Shown: positions 22,840 through 31,736, numbered from the stretch's first letter. The stretch: 64,000 nt of DNA from Luteococcus peritonei (GCF_039526385.1 NZ_BAAAIX010000009.1:186001-250000); one strand, 5' to 3'. Translations and numbers: made by a program. Notes: generated by a model not told the origin, from the sequence alone.

Positions 22840-23625
22840 GTGACCACCACAATGCCGGAGCCCGGCGACATCAAGATCGTCGCCTTCGACCTTGACGACA
22901 CCCTGGCCGAGTCCAAGTCCGCCGTGCAGCCGGAGATGGCCCGCACGCTGACCGACCTGCTGGCGGTGCGCCCGGTCTGCATCATCTCGGGCGGCCGGCT
23001 CGAGCAGTTCCAGAGCCAGGTGCTGGCCAACCTCCCCGAGGATGCCGACCTGCGCAACCTGCACCTGATGCCCACCTGCGGCACCCGCTACCTGCGCTTC
23101 GAGGACGGTGACTGGGTGGAGGTCTACAAGCATGACCTCGACGAGGCCGACAAGCAGGCCGCCATCACCTCGCTGGAGCGCCGCGCCAAGGAGCTCAACC
23201 TCTGGGAGACCGACGGCCGGGTGCAGGGCGACCGCATCGAGGACCGCGGCAGCCAGATCACCTTCTCCGCCCTCGGGCAGCGAGCCAGCGTCGCCGACAA
23301 GCACGCCTGGGACCCGGGCAGCGTCAAGCGCAACGCGCTGCGGGAGGCCGTCGCCGCCGATGTGCCTCAGCTCGAGGTGCGCGCCGGCGGCTCCACCTCC
23401 ATCGACATCACGATGAAGGGCATCGACAAGGCTCACGGCATGCGCGAGCTGGAGCAGCAGACCGGCATCCCGCAGGCAAACATGCTCTTCGTCGGCGACC
23501 GCCTGCAGCCCGGCGGCAACGACTACCCGGTGCTGGAGATGGGCATCGCCTGCCAGGCCGTCGAGGGACCCCAGGAGACCCTGGCCTTCGTGCAGGACCT
23601 GGTCAAGAAGTTCCAGCAGGCCTGA
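22840..23625 (+). CDS. HAD-IIB family phosphatase
   Basis: The 261-residue protein is a type IIB HAD hydrolase related to phosphomannomutase and sucrose-phosphatase-like enzymes. Motif I is IVAFDLDDTLAES (residues about 13-25), motif II is CIISGG, the C2B cap lies between, and motifs III/IV are IDKAHGM and FVGDRLQPGGNDYPVLEMG. It removes phosphate from a sugar phosphate or similar substrate, which the sequence does not define. The GTG at 22840 follows GGGGGAG and is preferred to ATG 22852. A terminator hairpin follows the stop. Confidence 0.87.
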   Translation: MTTTMPEPGDIKIVAFDLDDTLAESKSAVQPEMARTLTDLLAVRPVCIISGGRLEQFQSQVLANLPEDADLRNLHLMPTCGTRYLRFEDGDWVEVYKHDLDEADKQAAITSLERRAKELNLWETDGRVQGDRIEDRGSQITFSALGQRASVADKHAWDPGSVKRNALREAVAADVPQLEVRAGGSTSIDITMKGIDKAHGMRELEQQTGIPQANMLFVGDRLQPGGNDYPVLEMGIACQAVEGPQETLAFVQDLVKKFQQA

Positions 23626-23632
23626 TCCACCG

Positions 23633-23667
23633 CGAAGCGGCCGTCCCTTTCCGGGGCGGCCGCTTCG
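23633..23667 (+). terminator. Terminator hairpin after the HAD-IIB gene
   Basis: CGAAGCGGCCG (23633-23643) pairs perfectly with CGGCCGCTTCG (23657-23667), eight bases past the stop codon. It also lies between convergent genes and may act in both directions. Confidence 0.75.
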
Positions 23668-23683
23668 TCGTGCTGCAAGGGAT

Positions 23684-23989
23684 TCAGAGGCGCGGGGTGG
23701 GCGCCTGGGCCAGACCGAACCAGGCGTCAGCCGCAGCGCGCGCCGGCTCGGTCATGGTGGCCCAGGGACGTGGGGTGCGGCCGCGCAGCCGGACCGCCGC
23801 GTCGAGGTAGTCGCGCAGCAGCCAGACCCGATCCGACCGGACCCCCGGATCCATGGCCACGATGGCGGCCAGCTCGTCGGGCTCCATGCCCAGGTCCTCG
23901 CGGAAGTGGTGCTCCTGCAGCTCGGCGAGTTCCAGGTTGGCGCGGAACTCCTCGGCCGTGCGGCGACGCTGGGACTCGTCCAGGGACAT
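23684..23989 (-). CDS. DUF2316 family protein
   Basis: The 101-residue product has the pattern of DUF2316: SLDESQRRRTAEEFRANLEL, then FREDLGMEPDELAAIVAM, then VWLLRDYLDAAVRLRG with Pro-rich ending. The middle resembles a helix-turn-helix, so it may bind DNA, but no function is established. The start at ATG 23989 follows GAAGT, a modest site. It is probably transcribed with the small zinc-ribbon gene upstream, 25 bases away. Confidence 0.8.
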   Translation of the reverse strand: MSLDESQRRRTAEEFRANLELAELQEHHFREDLGMEPDELAAIVAMDPGVRSDRVWLLRDYLDAAVRLRGRTPRPWATMTEPARAAADAWFGLAQAPTPRL

Positions 23990-24014
23990 GACTTCCTTCG
24001 ATCAGGGGTGCGGA

Positions 24015-24158
24015 TCAGCGAGCCTGGGGCGACGGCGCCGGGCAGGGCGCGCCCTCGCAGCACGGGCGGATCCAGCCGCACCCGTCGCAGCGCTCGTGGG
24101 AGGTCTCCCAGCGCATCAGGGTGCCGCAGTTGGGGCAGGGCTCGGTGAGGTCGGCCAT
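24015..24158 (-). CDS. Small zinc-ribbon protein
   Basis: This 47-residue protein holds two knuckles, CPNCGTLMRW and CDGCGWIRPCC, as in rubredoxin-like zinc ribbons, followed by a short Pro/Ala tail with further Cys. I chose ATG 24158 (ADLTEPCPNC) over the longer frame because the extension is not zinc-ribbon-like. Such proteins bind zinc and often accompany ribosome or stress functions. Here nothing more can be said. It lies just upstream of the DUF2316 gene on the same strand. Confidence 0.65.
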   Translation of the reverse strand: MADLTEPCPNCGTLMRWETSHERCDGCGWIRPCCEGAPCPAPSPQAR

Positions 24159-24388
24159 GCCGGCGAGACTACCCGCTGCTTCCTCGTCGCAGCCGGCCCG
24201 GACGGTGTCCGGGCCCCGGCCGGCCACCGGATCCTCTGCGCGCGGTCAGCCCGGTCCCGGCAGGGATGCACACGGTCTCGCATGGCGGGCTGGCGGCGGG
24301 GCCGCCATCGTCGAACGGTCTGCTCGGCGCCCCGACAGCGGCACCGTCCACGCGCCAGCCACCCCGCGCCGCCCTGACGCGACGCGCG

Positions 24389-24478
24389 CCCCGGAAAACG
24401 ACCGCTCGATCCCCAGTCTGTCCGGGTCCGAGGCGGGAGCGGGTCCAGCCGCACTGGTCGAGAGGTCGATTTCCGGGG
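24389..24478. repeat. Inverted-repeat element, copy E (90 bp)
   Basis: The left arm is CCCCGGAAAACGACCGCTCG and the right arm is GAGAGGTCGATTTCCGGGG. It is the mirror of copy C in arm subtype order. It lies in a 430-base space between the zinc-ribbon gene and the LysE gene, in which no other feature was seen. Confidence 0.93.
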
Positions 24479-24590
24479 TTCGGTGCGGTGCTCACTGGCT
24501 CGCCAAGCCCGCGGCGGGGGCCAGAACGGGGGAGGGAAGGCGGCGGGCAGAGGGGGAGGCGGAACGGCCCCACCTCCGGGCATGGTGGGA

Positions 24591-25202
24591 TCAGCCGGCC
24601 GTGGGGCCGGCGTGGAGCAACAGGCTCGCGGCCACCGCCAGCATCACCAGGCCGATCACCACGTCCACCACCCGCCAGACCGAGGGGCGACCCAGCGGCC
24701 CGGACAGGGCACGCGCCCCGAGTCCCAGGACGACGAACCAGACCAGTGAGGCGGTCATGGCGCCCGCCGCGAACCACCACCTGAGCCCGCCATGGCTCGC
24801 AGCGATGGAGCCCAGCATCACCACGGTGTCCAGGTAGACGTGCGGGTTCAGCCAGGTGACGGCCAGCACGGTTCCCAGCACCGACGAGCGGCTGCGCGGC
24901 GCCTCCAGCTCCAGCGCTCCCGGCCGGGCGGCGGCTCGGAAGGAGCCGATCGCGCACCAGAGCAGGTAGGCCGCGCCCACCCAGCTCAGCACCCGTAGCG
25001 CACCAGGATGGGCCCCGGCCACCGCACCCATCCCGGCGGTCCCGGCGCTGATCAGCACCAGGTCACCCAGCGCGCACACCGCCACCACGATCCCGACGTG
25101 CTCGCGTCGCAGGCCCTGGCGCAGCACGAGACCGTTCTGGACGCCGATCACGACGATCAGGCTGAAGCCGGTGAGCAGGCCCGTGACCCAGGTGGAGAAC
25201 AT
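24591..25202 (-). CDS. LysE/ArgO-type basic amino acid exporter
   Basis: This 203-residue membrane protein belongs to the LysE superfamily, which exports lysine and arginine. The N-terminal segment is FSLIVVIGVQNGLVLRQGL, with the conserved ALGDLVLISAG next, and the family block VLAVTWLNPHVYLDTVVMLG follows near residue 120. Six hydrophobic segments fit the family. It diverges from a LysR-type regulator of the LysG/ArgP type, the classical arrangement in Corynebacterium and E. coli, so export is probably induced by basic amino acids through that regulator. Confidence 0.93.
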   Translation of the reverse strand: MFSTWVTGLLTGFSLIVVIGVQNGLVLRQGLRREHVGIVVAVCALGDLVLISAGTAGMGAVAGAHPGALRVLSWVGAAYLLWCAIGSFRAAARPGALELEAPRSRSSVLGTVLAVTWLNPHVYLDTVVMLGSIAASHGGLRWWFAAGAMTASLVWFVVLGLGARALSGPLGRPSVWRVVDVVIGLVMLAVAASLLLHAGPTAG

Positions 25203-25271
25203 GGCCCTGACGCTAGGCAGCACGCCCACATGAGGCAAACGATGGAATCTACGGATCGTTAAGCTGGGCTT

Positions 25272-26141
25272 GTGAACAGCGAATGGCTACGGACTCTGGT
25301 CGCCGTCATCGACGAGGGCAGCTTCGAGGCGGCAGCCGACGAACTCCATGTCAGTGCCTCCGCCGTGAGCCAGCGGATCAAGGCGATGGAGTCCCACCTG
25401 GGTCGGCTGGTGGTGCGTCGCACCCTGCCCTGCACCGTCACCGAGGCCGGCGAGCAGCTGCTGCGCATGGCCCGCCAGGTGCTGCTGCTGGAGGACGAGA
25501 CCCTCGCAGAGCTCACTGCCCCGCAGGCCGCCGGGGTGCTGCGCGCCGCCGTGAACGCCGACTCGCTGGCCACCTGGTTCCGGCCCGTCCTCACCGAGGC
25601 TGCCGGCTGGAGCGATGTCACGCTGCGCCTGGAGGTGGAGGACCAGGACCATTCCTCGGCCCTGCTGCGCCGCGGCGACGTGATGGGCGTGGTGACCTCG
25701 CAGGCTGGCGCGGTGACCGGCTGCCGCCAGGAGCTGCTGGGCCGAATGCGCTACCTGCCGGTGGCCGCACCGAGCCTGGTGGAGCGCCATCGCCGGGGCT
25801 CGGAGGTGGACCTCGCCACGCTGCCCGCCTTGCGCTACAACGCCAAGGACGACCTGCAGCTCGCGCTGCTGCGTCGACGCGGGATCGACGTGGTCCCGCC
25901 GCAGCCCCAGTTGCCCGGCTCGGAGGCCTTCCTGGCCGGTGTGGAGGCGGGGCTGGGCTGGGGCATGATCCCGCAGGTGCAACTGGGCGACGCGCTCGAG
26001 ACCGGCCGGCTGGAGCTGCTCTGCGACGAGGTGCTGGACCTGCCGCTCTACTGGCAGGCCTGGCGGATCGAGTCGACGCGGGTCAGCCGGCTGGGCGAGG
26101 CGGTGCGCCGCGCCGCCCGCGCCGGTCTGCTGCCCGGCTGA
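25272..26141 (+). CDS. LysR-type regulator, LysG/ArgP type
   Basis: The 289-residue protein starts at GTG 25272. The helix-turn-helix is at residues about 3-60 (LRTLVAVIDEGSFEAAADEL, VSASAVSQRIKAME). The effector domain follows (ADSLATWFRPVLTEAAGW, GCRQELLGRMRYLPVAAPSL), with the Asn/Ala patterns typical of ArgP/LysG. The divergent LysE-type exporter is 69 bases away. The region between (25203-25271) contains AACGATGGAATCTACGGATCGTT, an imperfect dyad broken here as AACGAT...ATCGTT, a plausible operator. The stop lies one base from the convergent reductase stop. Confidence 0.92.
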   Translation: MNSEWLRTLVAVIDEGSFEAAADELHVSASAVSQRIKAMESHLGRLVVRRTLPCTVTEAGEQLLRMARQVLLLEDETLAELTAPQAAGVLRAAVNADSLATWFRPVLTEAAGWSDVTLRLEVEDQDHSSALLRRGDVMGVVTSQAGAVTGCRQELLGRMRYLPVAAPSLVERHRRGSEVDLATLPALRYNAKDDLQLALLRRRGIDVVPPQPQLPGSEAFLAGVEAGLGWGMIPQVQLGDALETGRLELLCDEVLDLPLYWQAWRIESTRVSRLGEAVRRAARAGLLPG

Positions 26142-26142
26142 G

Positions 26143-27147
26143 TCAGAGGTTGGTCATCCGTTCGGCCTCCTCGGCATAGCGGCCGCCCTCGATCTCGATC
26201 TGGCCGATCGCCTCGGTGAGCTCGTCGAGGTCCGCCTGCTCGATCTCGACGTCGGCGGCTCGCAGGTTCTCCCGCAGCCGCTCCGGCTTGCGGGTGCCGG
26301 GGATGGGCACGATGAAGGGCCTGCGGGAGAGGAGCCAGGCCAGCGCCACCTGGCTCGGCTCGATGGCCTGCTCCTGCGCGACGCGTCGCACCAGCTCCAC
26401 CAGCTCCAGGTTCCGGGCCAGCGCCTGGGGCTGGAAGCGCGGGATGGTGGTGCGGATGTCGTTGCCCTGCTCGAAGGTGGTGGAGCTGTCCACGGTGCCG
26501 GTCAGGAATCCTTTGCCCAGCGGTGAATAGGCGACGAAGCCGATGCCCAGCTCCTCGCAGGTGGGCAGCACCTCGGCCTCCGGACGGCGCCACCACAGTG
26601 AGTACTCGGTCTGCACGGCGGTCACCGGGTGCACGGCGTGGGCCCTTCGCAGGGTCTCCGCCGAGGGTTCCGACAGGCCGTAGCCCCTGATCTTGCCGGC
26701 CTGCACCAGCTCCGCCAGCGCGCCGGCGTACTCCTCGATGGCGATCTCGGGGTTGATCCGGTGCTGGTAGTAGAGGTCGATCCGGTCGGTGCCCAGGCGT
26801 TGCAGGCTGCCCTCGCAGGCGGTGGCCACCTCATCGGGGCGCAGTCGACGCTCCAGCTGGCGCCCGGCCCGGTGGTCGATCTCCCAGCAGAACTTGGTGG
26901 CGATCTGCACCTTGTCGCGCACCTCGGCCAGCGCCTCGCCCACCAGCTGCTCGTTGTGGCCGGCGCCGTAGACCTCGGCGGTGTCGAAGAAGGTGACGCC
27001 CATCTCCACGGACCGGCGCAGCAGCCGGACCATCTCCTCGCGGTCGGGGTGGTCCGAGTAGCCGCCACTCATGCCCATGCAGCCGAGCCCGAGGATGGAG
27101 ACCTCGAGGGCGCTGGATCCGTGGCCGAGTGTGCGCTTCTGAAGCAT
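26143..27147 (-). CDS. Aldo/keto reductase
   Basis: The 334-residue product is a TIM-barrel NAD(P)H-dependent reductase. It has LGLGCMGMSGGY, the catalytic Asp/Tyr region FFDTAEVYGAGHNEQLVGEAL (split over residues about 50-70), the catalytic Lys in VQIATKF, the His in YYQHRIN, and the cofactor-binding VPIPGTRKPERLRENLRA. The family reduces aldehydes and ketones. YghZ/AKR12-13-like sequence is suggested by the GCMGMSG start. The substrate is unknown. It is followed upstream by repeat copy F. Confidence 0.93.
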   Translation of the reverse strand: MLQKRTLGHGSSALEVSILGLGCMGMSGGYSDHPDREEMVRLLRRSVEMGVTFFDTAEVYGAGHNEQLVGEALAEVRDKVQIATKFCWEIDHRAGRQLERRLRPDEVATACEGSLQRLGTDRIDLYYQHRINPEIAIEEYAGALAELVQAGKIRGYGLSEPSAETLRRAHAVHPVTAVQTEYSLWWRRPEAEVLPTCEELGIGFVAYSPLGKGFLTGTVDSSTTFEQGNDIRTTIPRFQPQALARNLELVELVRRVAQEQAIEPSQVALAWLLSRRPFIVPIPGTRKPERLRENLRAADVEIEQADLDELTEAIGQIEIEGGRYAEEAERMTNL

Positions 27148-27218
27148 GCTGGCTCCTTTGCCGGTGGGGCCCAGCCTAGGAGGTCAGGGCGGTACTGGGG
27201 AGAGGGGCCGCGCCCCTT

Positions 27219-27308
27219 CCCCGGAAATCGACCGCTCGACGAGCCCCGGTCAGGCATGCCAGGCGCGGGCTCCACAGGCTCGCTCGATCGAGAGGTCGAT
27301 TTCCGGGG
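27219..27308. repeat. Inverted-repeat element, copy F (90 bp)
   Basis: The left arm is CCCCGGAAATCGACCGCTCG and the right arm is GAGAGGTCGATTTCCGGGG. It lies between two minus-strand genes (reductase and flavoprotein), 72 bases ahead of the reductase start. Confidence 0.93.
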
Positions 27309-27385
27309 CCGGCGCCAGGTGGCGGCCGCTGCGAGGAGGTGGCCGTCCGCTGGCCAGGTCGGGGCCAGTCGCGGGGGCCGTCGCC

Positions 27386-29068
27386 TCAGCGCTCCTGGAG
27401 CTCCAGGAAGGCGTGCACCAGCGGCACCGCTGCGGCACCCTCGCCGGCGGCCGAGGCCACCCGCTTCATCGAGCCCGACCGGGTGTCGCCCACCGCGAAG
27501 ATCCCGGGTACCGAGGTCTCCAGGTTGGCCGGCGGCCTCCCGTCGGTCCAGGCCTGCCTGGGGGTGTCCGCCCCGGTGAGGACGAAGCCGTGGTCGTCGA
27601 GCGCGATCTGCTCCGGCAGCCACTCGCAGTGCGGGGCCGCGCCGATCAGCAGGAAGAGGCCGTCGGCGTCGATGTCGGTGGTGGCGCGGGTGCGGGTGTC
27701 GCACAGGGTCAGCCACTCCAGGCGGGCATTGCCGCCGCCGTCGCAGACCTCGGTGTGCCCGCGGACCGTGATGCGCGGGTTCGCCTCGATCTCCCGGATC
27801 AGGTAGTCGGACATGGTGGCGCTGAGGTCCGGGCGTCGCACCGCGATGGTCACCTGGCGGGCGAACCGGGCCAGGTGGACGGCCGCCTGACCAGCGGAGT
27901 TGCCGCCACCCACCACCACGGCATGGCCGCCCTCCAACTCGCGGGCCGCCGTGGTCACCGCGCCGTAGTTCACACCGCGCCCCACCAGCTCCTCCAGGCT
28001 CGGCACGCAAAGCCGACGGTAGGTGACGCCGGTGGCAATCACGACGCTGCGGGCACACAGGTCGCCGCCGTCGGTGTGCACCCGGAAGCTGCCGTCCTGC
28101 TCGCAGGTGATGCCGGTGGCGGGCCAGCCGGTCCAGAAGCGGGTGCCGAAGCGGATCGCCTGCGAGCGGGCGCGTTGCGCCAATCGCATCCCGGAGATGC
28201 CGCGCGGGAAACCCAGGTAGTTGCGGATCATCGACGAGGTGCCCGCCTGGCCTCCCACCGCCTCGGCCTCCAGCACGTGGGTGTCCAGGCCCTCCGAGGA
28301 GGCGTAGACCGCCGCACCCAGGCCGGCCGGCCCGGCGCCGACGATGACGACGTCGGCCACCCGCTCGGACCCGATCTCGTCGGGACGGCCGTAGAACAGG
28401 GCCGCCACCTCGCGCACGCTGCTGGGGGAGAAGGGCTCGCCGAACTGGGGCGCGAAGAGCAGCGGCAGCGTGATCTCGCCCTCGGGAGCCTCCGCCATGA
28501 GCTTCTGCCCCTTGGGCGAGTCCGGCGGCACCGTCTTGTAGGGCATGCCGGTGCGGTGGAAGTAGTCGCCCAGGGCCAGCGCCAGGCCGTCGTGCGGTTC
28601 CGCGACGATCACGACGTTGGCCACCACCGCCGGCCCCACCATGGATCCCCAGTCCGACAGGTACTCGGTGACCGCGGTGTGGAACTCCTCGTCGCGCACG
28701 CCCCGTGGCATCAGCAGATAGGCGTCGAAGAGCTGGCGTGCCGCGTGCCCGCGCAGCACCGGCGCGAGGGTGGCGAAGTTGCCGAAGTGGGTGACCACCA
28801 GGCGTCGCGAGGTGGGCACCAGCAGCCGCCACTGCTCGAAGGCCTGGTCGATCTCGTGGTCCGGCAGCGGGCACTCGGCGACGATCATGGCCACCGCCAC
28901 TTCCTCGGCAAGCAGCCGCTGGATCAGCGCGGTGCCCTCGTCGAAGCTGGTGGCGGCATGGAGCTCGTAGTCACGGGCGTATCGGCCGAACTCGTCGAGC
29001 AGGTGCTCCGAGTGCTCGGCGCTCACCAGGACGATGGCGGGAGGGGGCGGGACGAACGGCTGCTGCAT
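27386..29068 (-). CDS. FAD-dependent oxidoreductase with N-terminal receiver-like domain
   Basis: The 560-residue protein joins two parts. Residues 1 to about 200 look like a degenerate response-regulator receiver (AIVLVSAEHSEHLLDEFGRY, VAMIVAECPLPDHEI). Residues about 235-560 are a thioredoxin-reductase-like flavoprotein: FAD Rossmann ADVVIVGAGPAGLGAAVYAS, VVIATGVTYRRL, NAD(P) Rossmann AVVVGGGNSAGQAAVHLARF, and IFAVGDTRSGSMKR at the C-terminus. The redox-active CxxC of thioredoxin reductases is missing (GVNYGAVTTA at that place). It may reduce a different acceptor, and regulation through the receiver half is inferred only. Start ATG 29068. Confidence 0.85.
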   Translation of the reverse strand: MQQPFVPPPPAIVLVSAEHSEHLLDEFGRYARDYELHAATSFDEGTALIQRLLAEEVAVAMIVAECPLPDHEIDQAFEQWRLLVPTSRRLVVTHFGNFATLAPVLRGHAARQLFDAYLLMPRGVRDEEFHTAVTEYLSDWGSMVGPAVVANVVIVAEPHDGLALALGDYFHRTGMPYKTVPPDSPKGQKLMAEAPEGEITLPLLFAPQFGEPFSPSSVREVAALFYGRPDEIGSERVADVVIVGAGPAGLGAAVYASSEGLDTHVLEAEAVGGQAGTSSMIRNYLGFPRGISGMRLAQRARSQAIRFGTRFWTGWPATGITCEQDGSFRVHTDGGDLCARSVVIATGVTYRRLCVPSLEELVGRGVNYGAVTTAARELEGGHAVVVGGGNSAGQAAVHLARFARQVTIAVRRPDLSATMSDYLIREIEANPRITVRGHTEVCDGGGNARLEWLTLCDTRTRATTDIDADGLFLLIGAAPHCEWLPEQIALDDHGFVLTGADTPRQAWTDGRPPANLETSVPGIFAVGDTRSGSMKRVASAAGEGAAAVPLVHAFLELQER

Positions 29069-29107
29069 CGAGGCTCCACGTGGCTCAGAGGGTGAGAGGA
29101 GCCTAGC

Positions 29108-29196
29108 CCCCGGAAATCGACCGCTCGATGACGAGCGAGCTGGCGTGCAGGCGGGGGAGCGACGGGCGGTCTGCATCGAGTGGTCGATTTCCGGGG
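29108..29196. repeat. Inverted-repeat element, copy G (89 bp)
   Basis: The left arm is CCCCGGAAATCGACCGCTCG and the right arm is GAGTGGTCGATTTCCGGGG. One arm carries the CCAC variant, giving a G-U instead of a G-C pair. It sits between divergent genes, 40 bases from the flavoprotein start. Confidence 0.93.
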
Positions 29197-29337
29197 TGCA
29201 GGTGGCGCCAGGGCCGGTCGGAGCCCCCGAGGGCCAGGCCCACGCCCCACCAGGACCGGGAATTCCCGACCAGGGCGACTCGTTGTACCGGGGGAGAGCC
29301 GGCGATCGGCGCCGGCGCAGGTCGAGGGAGTTCTGCG

Positions 29338-29985
29338 ATGAAGGTCTTCGTGATCGGGGCGCACGGGAAGGTGGCCCTGCTGGCCATGCCACTGCTGGCC
29401 GAGGCCGGCCACGAGGTGAGCGGCGCGATCCGCAACCCCGCCCATGCCGACGACGTGGCCGCCACCGGCGCCACCCCTGTGGTGGCCGACGTCGAGGCGC
29501 TGTCCACCGAGCAGCTCACCGAGCTGCTGCGCGGCCAGGACCTGGTGGTCTGGTCAGCAGGCGCGGGCGGTGGCGATCCCCAGCGCACCTACGCGGTGGA
29601 CCGTGACGCGGCGATCCGCAGCATGGACGCCGCCCAGGCCGCGGACGTGGCCCGTTACGTGATGGTGAGCTACTTCGGCGCCGGGCCGGACCACGGGGTC
29701 AGCCCGGACAACTCCTTCCACGCCTATGCCGAGGCCAAGGCCGCCGCGGACGAGCACCTGCGCGGCACCGAGCTGGACTGGACCATCCTGATGCCCAGCC
29801 GGCTGACCCTCGAGGAGCCCACCGGCCAGGTGGACGCCGAGGCCGCCAGCTCCGGTGAGGTCTCCCGCGGCAACGTGGCGCGGATGATCGCGGCCGTCGT
29901 CGAGCACCCGGAGGGCACCGCGCGTCGCGAGATCAGCTTCAACGACGGCAGCACCCCGGTGGAGCAGGTGGCCCGGCAGGCCTGA
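29338..29985 (+). CDS. NAD(P)H-binding atypical short-chain dehydrogenase
   Basis: The 215-residue protein is an atypical SDR with NAD(P)-binding GAHGKVALLAMPLLAEAGH at the N-terminus, the strand VVADVEAL, and a Tyr-x-x-x-Lys-like site at YAEAKAAADEHL. It resembles the YwnB/NmrA-like family, whose members are reductases or redox-sensing proteins. The start at ATG 29338 follows GAGGGAG. Function is unknown. The genes around it (flavoprotein and phosphatase) give no clear hint. Confidence 0.87.
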   Translation: MKVFVIGAHGKVALLAMPLLAEAGHEVSGAIRNPAHADDVAATGATPVVADVEALSTEQLTELLRGQDLVVWSAGAGGGDPQRTYAVDRDAAIRSMDAAQAADVARYVMVSYFGAGPDHGVSPDNSFHAYAEAKAAADEHLRGTELDWTILMPSRLTLEEPTGQVDAEAASSGEVSRGNVARMIAAVVEHPEGTARREISFNDGSTPVEQVARQA

Positions 29986-30049
29986 GCCGGCCTCAGAGCA
30001 GGGGCGGGACAGACCCCGGGCAGGCCTCGGCGAGCTGCCCCGAGCTCTC

Positions 30050-30685
30050 TCAGAGCAGGTCCAGCACCTGGCGCAGGTCGTCGATGCGAGAGGCGTGGTC
30101 GTGGGTCTGGTGCCCGCCGGTGAAGTGCGCGAAGCGGGTGCCCAGCGCCTCGGCGATCTCGTGGTCGTGGTTGGTGTCGCCCACCATCAGCACCTGGTCG
30201 GGCCGCCAGGGTTGGCGGCCCAGCCAGCCGGCCACCACCGCCTGCTTCGACGGGTTGAGCGCGTCCTCGGAGCCCAGCACCTCGTCGAGCAGCACCCTCA
30301 CCGGGTGCGGCTCCAGCTGGCGGTGCAGGGCGGCGGTCACGGTGGCGCTGATCAGCACCTGCGCCAGCCCGCGCTCCCGGACCGCGCCCAGCACCTCCAC
30401 GGCGTGTGCCTGCAGTCGAACCTGGGCCAGGTGGCCAGGGAAGAGCTCGACGTAACGGTGTGAGGCGGCGCGGAAGTGCTCGTCGGTGACGAAGCCGAGC
30501 CGGGTGTAGAAGTCGCGGATCGGGAAGCCGAAACCGGCGCGGTAGGCCTGGCGGTCGGCCAGCTCCGGGCGGTCGAACTCGGCCAGCACCTGGTTGGTGG
30601 TGGCCATCCCGGCGTCCACGTCGTCGAGCAGGGTGCCGTTCCAGTCCCAGACGACGGCGCGGATCGAGTTGGCAGGCCAGGGCAT
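30050..30685 (-). CDS. HAD family hydrolase (phosphoglycolate-phosphatase-like)
   Basis: The 211-residue protein is a subfamily-I HAD enzyme with an alpha-helical cap. Motif I is VVWDWNGTLLDD, motif II is LISATV, motif III is NPSKQAVV and motif IV is VLMVGDTNHDHEIAEALG. The second Asp of the usual DxD is replaced by Asn, a substitution seen in many actinobacterial members annotated as phosphoglycolate phosphatases. Catalysis may still occur but is not assured. Substrate unknown. It ends 60 bases from the SDR gene. Confidence 0.85.
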   Translation of the reverse strand: MPWPANSIRAVVWDWNGTLLDDVDAGMATTNQVLAEFDRPELADRQAYRAGFGFPIRDFYTRLGFVTDEHFRAASHRYVELFPGHLAQVRLQAHAVEVLGAVRERGLAQVLISATVTAALHRQLEPHPVRVLLDEVLGSEDALNPSKQAVVAGWLGRQPWRPDQVLMVGDTNHDHEIAEALGTRFAHFTGGHQTHDHASRIDDLRQVLDLL

Positions 30686-30754
30686 CCGGAAAGCCTAGCC
30701 ACCAGATGGTCGCGGCGGGCACACTCGATGTGTCCGCACCGTCGAAGGAGAACA

Positions 30755-31558
30755 GTGCACTTCCTGCTGTCGGTCCACCACACCGGCGTCGGCGCCTCCG
30801 GCTCCGGCCAGGAGCTGGTGCTGGCCCGCGTCAACGCCTTCAACGACCGACTGCTCGCCGCGGGGGTCTTCCTCTACAGCGGCGCCCTGCAGGCTCCCGC
30901 AGGATCCCTGCTGGTGGACGCCACGCATGCCCAGCCGACGGTGACCGCAGGCACCGCGATATCCGGCAGCACCCAGCCCGCCGGGTTCTGGGTGATCGAC
31001 GTGGCCGACCAGGACGAGGCGGTCGACTGGGCCCGCGGCGCCTCGGTGGCCACCGGGCGCGTGGTGGAGGTGCGACGCGTGGACTACGGCATCGAGGACG
31101 AGCCGGCCGACGAGATCGAGCCGCTGGCACTGGACCAGATGCCGGTGGGTGCCACCGCCGTCTCCCGCCGCGTGGTGCGCGCCCCGATCGAGGAGGTCTG
31201 GCGCGCCTGGACCCGTGCCGAGCTGATGCGCGACTGGTTCAGCCCGACGCCGGACAGCCCCAGCCACGTGGAGGTGGACGCCCGCCCGGGCGGCCACTAC
31301 CGGGCGCTGATGGCCGGCTTCTTCGTGCACGGCACCTACTTCCAGGTGCAGCAGCCGCACGCCCTGGCCTTCAGCTGGCAGTGGGAGCACGAGCCGCACG
31401 TGCCGGAGAGCACCGTGCACGTCGAGCTGAGCCCGGTGGACGAGGGCACGCTGGTGGTCATCACGCACACCGGCTTCACCACCGAGGACGACGGAGAGGG
31501 CCATCGCGAGGGCTGGAACCTGAGCCTGCACCGGCTGGGTGTGCTGCTCGACCGCTGA
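30755..31558 (+). CDS. YCII-domain / AHSA1 (SRPBCC) fusion protein
   Basis: The 267-residue product joins two domains. Residues 1 to about 110 are a YCII-like domain (HFLLSVHHTGVGASG, VNAFNDRLLAAGVFLYSGAL, GFWVIDVADQDEAVDWARG). Residues about 125-267 are an AHSA1-type SRPBCC ligand-binding fold (SRRVVRAPIEEVWRAWTRAEL, DWFSP, VDARPGGHYRALM, FTTEDDGEGHREGW). Both domains occur separately in small stress or catabolic proteins. The joined chain suggests that they act on the same small ligand. The GTG at 30755 follows AAGGAGAACA, a clear site. Confidence 0.82.
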   Translation: MHFLLSVHHTGVGASGSGQELVLARVNAFNDRLLAAGVFLYSGALQAPAGSLLVDATHAQPTVTAGTAISGSTQPAGFWVIDVADQDEAVDWARGASVATGRVVEVRRVDYGIEDEPADEIEPLALDQMPVGATAVSRRVVRAPIEEVWRAWTRAELMRDWFSPTPDSPSHVEVDARPGGHYRALMAGFFVHGTYFQVQQPHALAFSWQWEHEPHVPESTVHVELSPVDEGTLVVITHTGFTTEDDGEGHREGWNLSLHRLGVLLDR

Positions 31559-31736
31559 GGCCGCGGCACCGGGCGCCTAGCACCCGATGGTCCCTCGGGG
31601 CTGTGCCTGCGAAACCGGAGCTGGCAGCTGGCGGGCCCCCGCGTCGTGCGCCTCGGACCCTGCTCCCCTGAGATCTCCCGGAACCGTCCCGCGGGCGTGG
31701 TCGGGAGCTGTCCGAGGCGTCGGGCACCATGGAGGC

